This document shows, piece by piece, positions 58,242 through 64,000 of a stretch of 64,000 bases of DNA (position 1 is its first letter; every line of letters begins with the position of its first letter). Position numbers and translations under genes: made by a program. The stretch spans positions 14,892,281 to 14,956,280 of the forward strand of contig NC_059373.1 of assembly GCF_019703515.2 (NCBI RefSeq), written 5' to 3'. This DNA comes from Myxocyprinus asiaticus (Eukaryota > Chordata > Actinopteri > Cypriniformes > Catostomidae). The notes beneath the pieces were generated by a model, which was not told the origin of the DNA, ran no database searches, and was given only the letters and a program-made list of their open reading frames with translations.

Positions 58242-59433
58242 AGGAGACCTATTATGCCCCTTTTTACAAGATGTAATATAAGTTTCAGGTGTCCCCAGAA
58301 TGTGTCTGTGAAGTTTCAGCTCAAAATACCCCACGGATCATTTATTATACCATGTTGTAAACGCCTCTTTTATGGTGGAATCAAAAACACGTTGTTTTCG
58401 TGTGTGTCTCTTTAAATGCAAATGAGCTGCTGCTCCCCGCCCCCTTTCTAGAAGAGGGCTGTGCCTTTACAGCTTGTGCTTCGGATACTATAGCAACAAC
58501 AAATCAGAACCAATATGACTGACACGTAAATACCTACGAGTTCAGCCATATATGTATGAGCAACTGTAAACGATGCAAAACATAGGCATTTTGAGTTTGT
58601 GATAGTGCTTCTTATGTAGAAAATCACTTCCTGCCCTCCATCTGCATTTCACGCCACAGCAACGCAGTGACGTGACGTCATGTGCAAACAAGCTATAACG
58701 ACATAGCTCTGGTCTCTATGAATACAATCAGAGACAATGGTAACTTTAGCTGCATTAGCCGTGGAATCAGCTAACAAGCACATTCTGAAAGGCGATTTGC
58801 AAACATTCGCAAAATATAAAGTGCAATACTTACATCTTCAGGATATAAAGCTGGAAAACGAACAGTTGGTACTGATCCATGTTTGAGAGTCAAATTTTTT
58901 GAAAATCCTGATTTATATTGACCCTCATTCACAAAGCAGTCTGGTGTAAATGATTTGCACAAACATACACAAATTTTGGTATGTTTTGGGGCACATTTTT
59001 CTTCAAAAACAAAACTTGTCCACTGCATCTTCAGTGGCTCTGATGCCGGGAGTACATGAAGATTCTTTTGTTCACTTTTACAGCCAACAACCGAACACTT
59101 ATGACGCTTACAAAGTTGAGACATTATTCTTCTCACTGTAGCTGCTCCAGCGCGGAAAAAAATGGCGGACTGTGTGTCAATCACTCAGGGGAGGATCTAT
59201 GATAATAGGATGGAGTCCGTCACCAGTCGTGGGCGTGGCCTTCTCTAAAGTGACATCACTTTAGAGCGGATACGAAAACCAGTCATTTTGAGACACTGTT
59301 TTTGATTAATAGAAATATAAGAGAGAGGAGTGGGTGGACTTTTATCATTGTAGGGTGGTTGTGTACACACACTGCCGACTCACATTTATGTTCAAACACC
59401 ATATAAAAGTGAATTTTGCATAATAGGTCCCCT
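58242..59433 (-). mobile_element. Kolobok-like TTAA transposon derivative with a THAP exon, 1192 bp
   Basis: The ends are AGGAGACCTATTATGC (left) and, on the minus strand, AGGGGACCTATTATGCAAAA (right), flanked by TTAA at 58238-58241 and 59434-59437. Known: Kolobok-superfamily elements use TTAA targets, begin RR and end YY, and encode THAP-domain proteins. All three are seen here. Only one coding exon is present and no DDE-type catalytic domain, so this is a non-autonomous derivative. Insertion was into the palindromic MITE at 57842-59650. Confidence 0.8.
58834..59184 (-). pseudogene. THAP-type zinc-finger exon of the Kolobok-like element
   Basis: Frame from 59184 (or Met at 59124, MSQLCKRHKCSVVGC). 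It has C-x4-C (CSVVGC), a conserved Trp (MQWTSF), the FTPDCF segment and a closing GSVPTVRFP box, the order of a THAP domain. The usual C-x2-H pair appears as LCKSF, so the histidine ligand seems lost. Translation would run on to 58771, but GTAAGT at 58833-58828, right after CCTGAAGAT, is a consensus donor, so the exon probably ends at 58834 inside YPED. Known role: THAP domains bind transposon ends or promoters. No downstream transposase exon is seen. Confidence 0.72.
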
Positions 59434-59650
59434 TTAAATATTGATCTGTTTCTCACCCACACCGTTCATATCTCTTCTGAAGATATGGATTTAACCACTG
59501 AAGTCATATGGATTACTTTTATGCTGCCTTTAAGTTCTTACTTCAAAGTTCTGGCCACAATTCACTTGCATTGAATGGACCTACAGAGTTGAGATATTCT
59601 TCAAATAGTCTTTTATGTGTTTTGCATAGAAAGAAAGAGAACTAGTCTTC
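59434..59650. mobile_element. Right arm of the split palindromic MITE
   Basis: TTGATCTGTTTCTCACCCAC, TCTTCTGAAGATATGGATTT, AACCACTGAAGTCATATGGA, TTGCATTGAATGGACCTACA and GAGTTGAGATATTCTTCAAA mirror the left arm at 57842-58237. The outer end is degraded beyond about 59650. Confidence 0.75.
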
Positions 59651-60201
59651 TTTTTGTTGGTGGGTCAAAAAACATGAAAACCACTCAACCAAAGCTAACT
59701 TTGCAGCGCTTACAAAGGGAAAACGCATGAACTACAGTATGTGCTTAATCATTGTGACATTGCATGCATATCATACCATGTCATCTCTAAATGCGACTAA
59801 TGCAAACACTGACTCATAGCATTACATGGATTTAATTAAAAACAAATAATCGTCTGACTGATAAAAACTGAAAGTCATTAGCCTTTAAAACATTAATATT
59901 AGACAAATCAGGCTGCGGAAACAAAACTGATTATAAATCTCTCTTTGTCTTTTGTGCTGCATTTCTCATGCTTTTGAATCAATGTTTGATAAGATTTCAG
60001 ATTTGTTACCTCACTTTACCAATTTCAGTATCCACCAGGCGACTTTTTCACTGCTTGACTTCTCACAGCACTAGTAAAATTTCATAACAAGATGAACAGG
60101 AAGTGAATGGTTGGCGTGGTATGCAGTACGTCACACGTAGTGCTGGCACGTACAAGCAGGAGCGTGTCCGTTGCTAGGATACAGTGGACGCTCAAAGTGC
60201 C
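59651..60201. other. No gene seen
   Basis: No supported features. Confidence 0.4.
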
Positions 60202-61082
60202 GGTTGCACCAGCTATACGTACGTTATAACTTAGCCTAGCTGTGGCGTAAATGGGCACTAAGTCACAATTTACGTACTACTAAATATTTGAGCGTTGCAC
60301 CATTAAACTTAGGTAGGGCGTAACCCAACGTACAAACTAAATATTTACGGAAGCCTCCGATCAGGAGTAACGGTTGAAATAAAAAAAAAGCAGACTCATT
60401 TTATGACATCATTGAGCTCATGTTCTGCGTGACAGTCATCAATAATTTCAACATACAGTATGATGTTGACATTTACACTCGTTTACATTCACGAGAGAGA
60501 GAAAACTTTCTTTTAAGCAGCTCTTCAGCATGAAACAGTTCTAACTGTGCGGTTTTCAGGATGCGTCGCCCAGTGTCAAGTTTCAACACATAAATTTTTT
60601 TAAATGTATATATATATATATATATATTTATTTTTTTTTCCAGCCTGTTGTATTAGTATTTATGTATCACCCCTTATTTATTTTAGATACAGTTCCTATA
60701 TATTGTTATTTACACAGGGCAAACATACTATTTATCAAATCTACTTTTCTTACGTTTCGTATATTAATGGGGATATAATTTATTACAGCTGACAGCTACG
60801 TGAGCAAACAAGAACATCAACCGTAACAAGATCAAATAGAAGTTCACAGATCTTTAACACTTCTGTGTACAAATTTGAAGGCTGTTTATTGGATCAATAC
60901 AGGTAAACGTCATTTTATGCGACTACGCATTACTTTACGGAGAGCTTACGACCTACTAGTTAACAGGTGGTGCAACCAAATTAAGCACTGACTTAGTTAC
61001 AAACTAACAAGTAGTTACTAAGCCCTTAGTGTGAACTTTACGTCCCAACTTACGTGAGACCTTATGCGCAGCTGGTGCAACC
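60202..61082. mobile_element. TIR element (GGTTGCACCAGCT ends), 881 bp
   Basis: Left GGTTGCACCAGCTATACGTA mirrors right TGCGCAGCTGGTGCAACC. Subterminal CACTAAGTCACAATTTACGT on the left and CACTGACTTAGTTACAAACT on the right are loosely related. Contains a short TA microsatellite at 60606-60628. No transposase frame; class unknown. Confidence 0.65.
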
Positions 61083-61388
61083 CTACCCAGTAGTTTCCTA
61101 AATGTAGCCTGCTGAATTTTGCATTGCAATAGTGCATTGTGGATTACTAATGGCAAAATGGCAAAACTGGATTAGTATTTGTATATGGATATCCTAGGGT
61201 GTTTCTTACTATTTTACACCCAAACCAAAAAAATGAAAACAAATAATACATTATATTTTGCATATATGAACTGAACCTATTTCAGGACCATTAAGAAAAT
61301 TATATATAATTTTAAAATTAAAATAATAATATAGGGTATCATAGTACTCTCTGTACTACCTTTTATTTTCACTGATAAAATCAATGTT
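61083..61388. other. No gene seen
   Basis: AT-rich sequence without supported features up to the SINE target duplication. Confidence 0.4.
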
Positions 61389-61860
61389 CAACACCATCTT
61401 TTTTATTATTTTTATTTTTTATCCCCTTTTCTCCCCAATTTGGCATGCCCAATTCCCACTACTTAATAGGTCCTCATGGTGGCGCGGTTATTCACCTCAA
61501 TCCGGGTGGCGGAGGACAAGTCTCAGTTGCCTCCGCTTCTGAGACAGTCAGTCCGCGCATCTTATCACGTGGCTCGCTGTTCATGACACCGCGGAGACTC
61601 ACAGCATGCGGAGGCTCATGCTACTCTCCGCGATCCACGCACAACTTACCACACGCCCGATTTAGAGCGAGAACCACTAATCGCGACCACGAGGAGGTTG
61701 CCCCATGTGACTCTACCCTCCCTAGCAACCGGGCGAATTTGGTTGCTTAGGAGACCTGGCTGGAGTCACTCAGCACACCCTGGATTCGAACTCGCGACTC
61801 CAGGTGTGGAAGTCAGTGTCAATACCCGCTGAGCTACCCAGGCCCCCAACACCATCTTTT
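61389..61860 (-). mobile_element. tRNA-derived SINE with perfect 14-bp target-site duplication
   Basis: On the minus strand it starts near 61846 with GGGCCTGGGTAGCTCAGCGG (A box) and has GCGAGTTCGAATCCAGG (B box) about 50 bases on. The GC-rich body runs through CTCCTAAGCAACCAAATTCG to an A-rich 3' tail (GGGGAGAAAAGGGGATAAAA, then AAT repeats). CAACACCATCTTTT occurs exactly at 61389-61402 and 61847-61860. The plus-strand 101-codon frame across it is an artefact of the GC-rich body. Confidence 0.95.
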
Positions 61861-61934
61861 AATAATACAGTAAAAATACCATAACATACAGTAGTTGATA
61901 CAGTAAAAAATTATTACGGTAATGAGAATCATCA

Positions 61935-62110
61935 TTGAAAACAATGGGAAAAGGAAAAGTAAAACATCTGGACGTGTTACAGTGATGCAAAAAATCTAAA
62001 TGGTCCTAAATGTAGGCTTCATTTTGTATATGAAACATAATTTCAATTATGTTTTGTTTTGATTTGAGGTTAAATACAGTATAACCAGGACATCTTGACA
62101 GTCTTCGAAT
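61935..62110. repeat. Dispersed repeat shared with 33045-33245
   Basis: TTGAAAACAATGGGAA, AAAGTAAAACATCTGG, TTCATTTTGTATATG and GGTTAAATACAGTATAACCAGGACAT occur in the same order as at 33045-33245. Type unknown. Confidence 0.55.
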
Positions 62111-62824
62111 ACGATTCTCATTTGTATTAATTTCATGACAGATCATAACTATGCCTTCATCTGGACGCTGGAACTGGAACGATGAAACACAAAGCTCATA
62201 AGGTAAATAACTGTTAGTGACAGCATGCAGGTTATTTTATTACCTTGTTATTGATCTCGTGCTATATGGTTCGATTTTTGCTTGTCTGTTTTTTTCTTGT
62301 TTGCAGTTTCACAAAATCTGTAGAGGTGAACAAGAAGACAAAAAAGAAAAATACACCCACATACCAAGAACATTTAAGAACGAATCTGGAGAAGTGGCAA
62401 AAGTGTCTTTCCACTTTTTCTTTACATCAGGAAATAATTATGTCTCAGTTTAATTCTCTTGGCATGGTGGTCATTAGGCAAGATTAATTATTAGAAGCAA
62501 TTGATTTAATCAGTTTCATTTTTCAAAGGAATGCTGTGGAACCTGCTCAATTGGATGCCTTAAAGACATCAATTAAAAGCTCACAAAAGGAATGTGTAAC
62601 AATTCAGGATGTTATATGTAGGTCCAAATTACTCTTACTTTGCTAGATAATGAAAAAAATATGAGTCATGAAGAGTCATGTTTTTTTCATCATAACTTGG
62701 ATAGTTGTGTATGCATTTAATGCATTGCAGTGGCAGAGTGAGAATGAGGCTGGGTGGGTGGGGTTGCCCTTCTGCATGTCAAATTTGTTGTGTTTCTTTG
62801 TCTTTTATACACACTAATTTTTCC
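62111..62824. other. No gene seen
   Basis: Two overlapping frames of 78-80 codons at 62217-62487 are in different phases and have no recognisable domain. Confidence 0.4.
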
Positions 62825-63211
62825 ATCATCAAAACTATGAAATAACATAAATGGAATTATGGGAATTTTGTAGAGACAAATGATGAAAAATTTTAAACAA
62901 ATCAAAGTTGTCATATATTTAGCTTCTTCAAAGTTTGCCAGCTTTGCATAATAGCTCCCAACTTCTTGATGTGCAACCTGAGATGCTTATTAAAAGTGTT
63001 GAGGGAGTTCCCATATGGATATTTCTTCACTATCAGGTCCAACTCATCCATTATAAAAATATTTTTTTTTATTAAAATATAAAGATCAGAAAAGTATATA
63101 GGTACTGTTTAAATTTGTCTACAAAACTGATAACATTTAAACATAATCCCTTAAAATCAAAAAGATAATGAAAAACATAAATTCTGTCAAGTGCCTCCAA
63201 ACATTTGTAGT
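62825..63211. repeat. Decayed relative of the MITE at 51203-51749
   Basis: AACATAAATGGAATTATGGG, TAGCTTCTTCAAAGTTTGCC, CAACTTCTTGATGTGCAACC, TGAGGGAGTTCCCATATGGA and TCTGTCAAGTGCCTCCAAAC align in order with the interior and right end of that element. The terminal repeat is no longer intact. Confidence 0.75.
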
Positions 63212-64000
63212 CTTTTTCTCTTTCCATTGCCAGTCTCAGTTTCTTGATTATGTGTCTAGTCTGTCATTCCTAAATCAACTTTCCTTTGCCCTTAGCTTTG
63301 GAATTCTTGGAAGGCCTATGAACCAATTCAGCTCTAAGACACTAAATCCTCAGGGAGGACAAAGTGAAGAAGAGAGGGAGGATGAGGAAAAAGAGGGCAC
63401 ACTGCCATGGTGAGCGAAGTCCCACACGTGCACATCAGGATCAAAACCTCTGTCATGGCCCAACGATTGATGACCACAACTACAGACATATGTAGCCGTT
63501 CAAGCCGAGTTGACTTAGTCTCCAGAGCTACCACTGAGGGAGTGTACTCAGACACAGAATGAATGTGTCAGTTTTGTTACATCAACCACCATTGCATTAA
63601 AACTACCTTTTGTTTGTTTGTGTTTTTATCCCTGTTTTTCTCTCAATTATTTATTTTGCTGCCCTGGTCATTGTCCATTGTGCTATATGAATCACAGCAT
63701 TTAATTATGAACTTTTCAATACTGGTATTCACTTGCTTCATGCCTAATAAAGTTCATAGTAAACAACCCCAATTAGGGATGGAAATTATTATATTGAGCA
63801 TTCTAATATACAGAGAAGTATGCAAACCTCTGTAGATAAATACCATGCATTATTTTTCTCCTGTTTCACAATCAACTATACTGTAAACTTTATGGGTTAT
63901 TATATATTGTTCATTAATTTTATAGTAGTAGCATTAGTATTGGATTGCTGTTTGATGTATAATGTCACGTGTATATGTTCATTAAGAGCAGATCAAGGCA
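63212..64000. other. No gene seen
   Basis: Unrecognised AT-rich sequence. A purine-rich patch (GAAGAGAGGGAGGATGAGGA) lies near 63370. Confidence 0.4.

Noticed and set aside
61445..61750. 101-codon plus-strand frame in GC-rich sequence
   Set aside because: Falls wholly inside the antisense of the SINE body.
61750..61846. Possible tRNA gene on the minus strand
   Set aside because: A and B boxes are present, but the sequence continues into a SINE body and A-rich tail between perfect target-site duplications.

Overview
This window looks like vertebrate nuclear DNA from a teleost fish, most probably a cyprinid. The reasons are: an EXT1-family coding exon closest, from memory, to the fish paralogue ext1c; a dense load of Tc1-like transposons and their short derivatives; TTAA-flanked palindromic MITEs; an L2-clade LINE; tRNA-derived SINEs; and long TA, CA, GA and TATC microsatellites. 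Almost every open reading frame on either strand is a chance frame, a translated microsatellite or a decayed transposon gene.

Only one host gene can be supported: the first coding exon of an exostosin-1 heparan-sulfate polymerase gene (ext1c-like) on the minus strand, 38774 down to 37837, with a consensus splice donor directly after it. The next exon was not found, so the first coding intron appears to run to the left edge of the window or beyond (at least 37.8 kb). A CpG-rich block at about 49.9-50.97 kb with a minus-oriented CCAAT box and a clean minus-strand splice donor at 50251 may hold the promoter and a non-coding first exon of the same gene. This is inference.

Layout. 0-5.6 kb: degraded TIR elements and microsatellites. 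5.6-9.2 kb: a DIRS-type or LTR retroelement fragment (promoter region plus broken gag) abutting a rearranged L2-like LINE with endonuclease and partly duplicated reverse-transcriptase segments on the minus strand. 9.2-14.9 kb: mostly unrecognised sequence with one TIR element. 15.0-16.2 kb: a Tc1 deletion derivative. 16.5-20.2 kb: a composite inverted-repeat region, a hAT-type element and a 616-bp TIR element. 20.6-24 kb: TTAA-type repeats, one carrying a nested 741-bp palindromic element, and a SINE. 24-37.8 kb: intronic sequence with MITEs and TA/CA microsatellites. 37.8-38.9 kb: the ext1c exon. 39.4-44.9 kb: nested MITEs and a SINE-like repeat. 45.4-47.0 kb: a nearly complete Tc1-like element with one frameshift. 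49.9-51 kb: putative promoter. 51.2-55.3 kb: three further Tc1-type elements and a 94-bp minisatellite. 57.8-59.7 kb: a palindromic MITE split by a 1192-bp Kolobok-like element with a THAP exon. 60.2-63.2 kb: another TIR element, a SINE with perfect target-site duplications and a decayed MITE.

The host biology is heparan-sulfate chain elongation. Everything else recognised is mobile-element biology: autonomous-type but broken transposase genes, and short elements that would need transposase supplied in trans. I found no bacterial-style operon, CRISPR array, functional tRNA/rRNA gene or evident novel multi-gene system. The most informative structures are the nested insertions, the two Tc1 copies sharing one internal deletion, and the THAP exon that keeps a splice donor.
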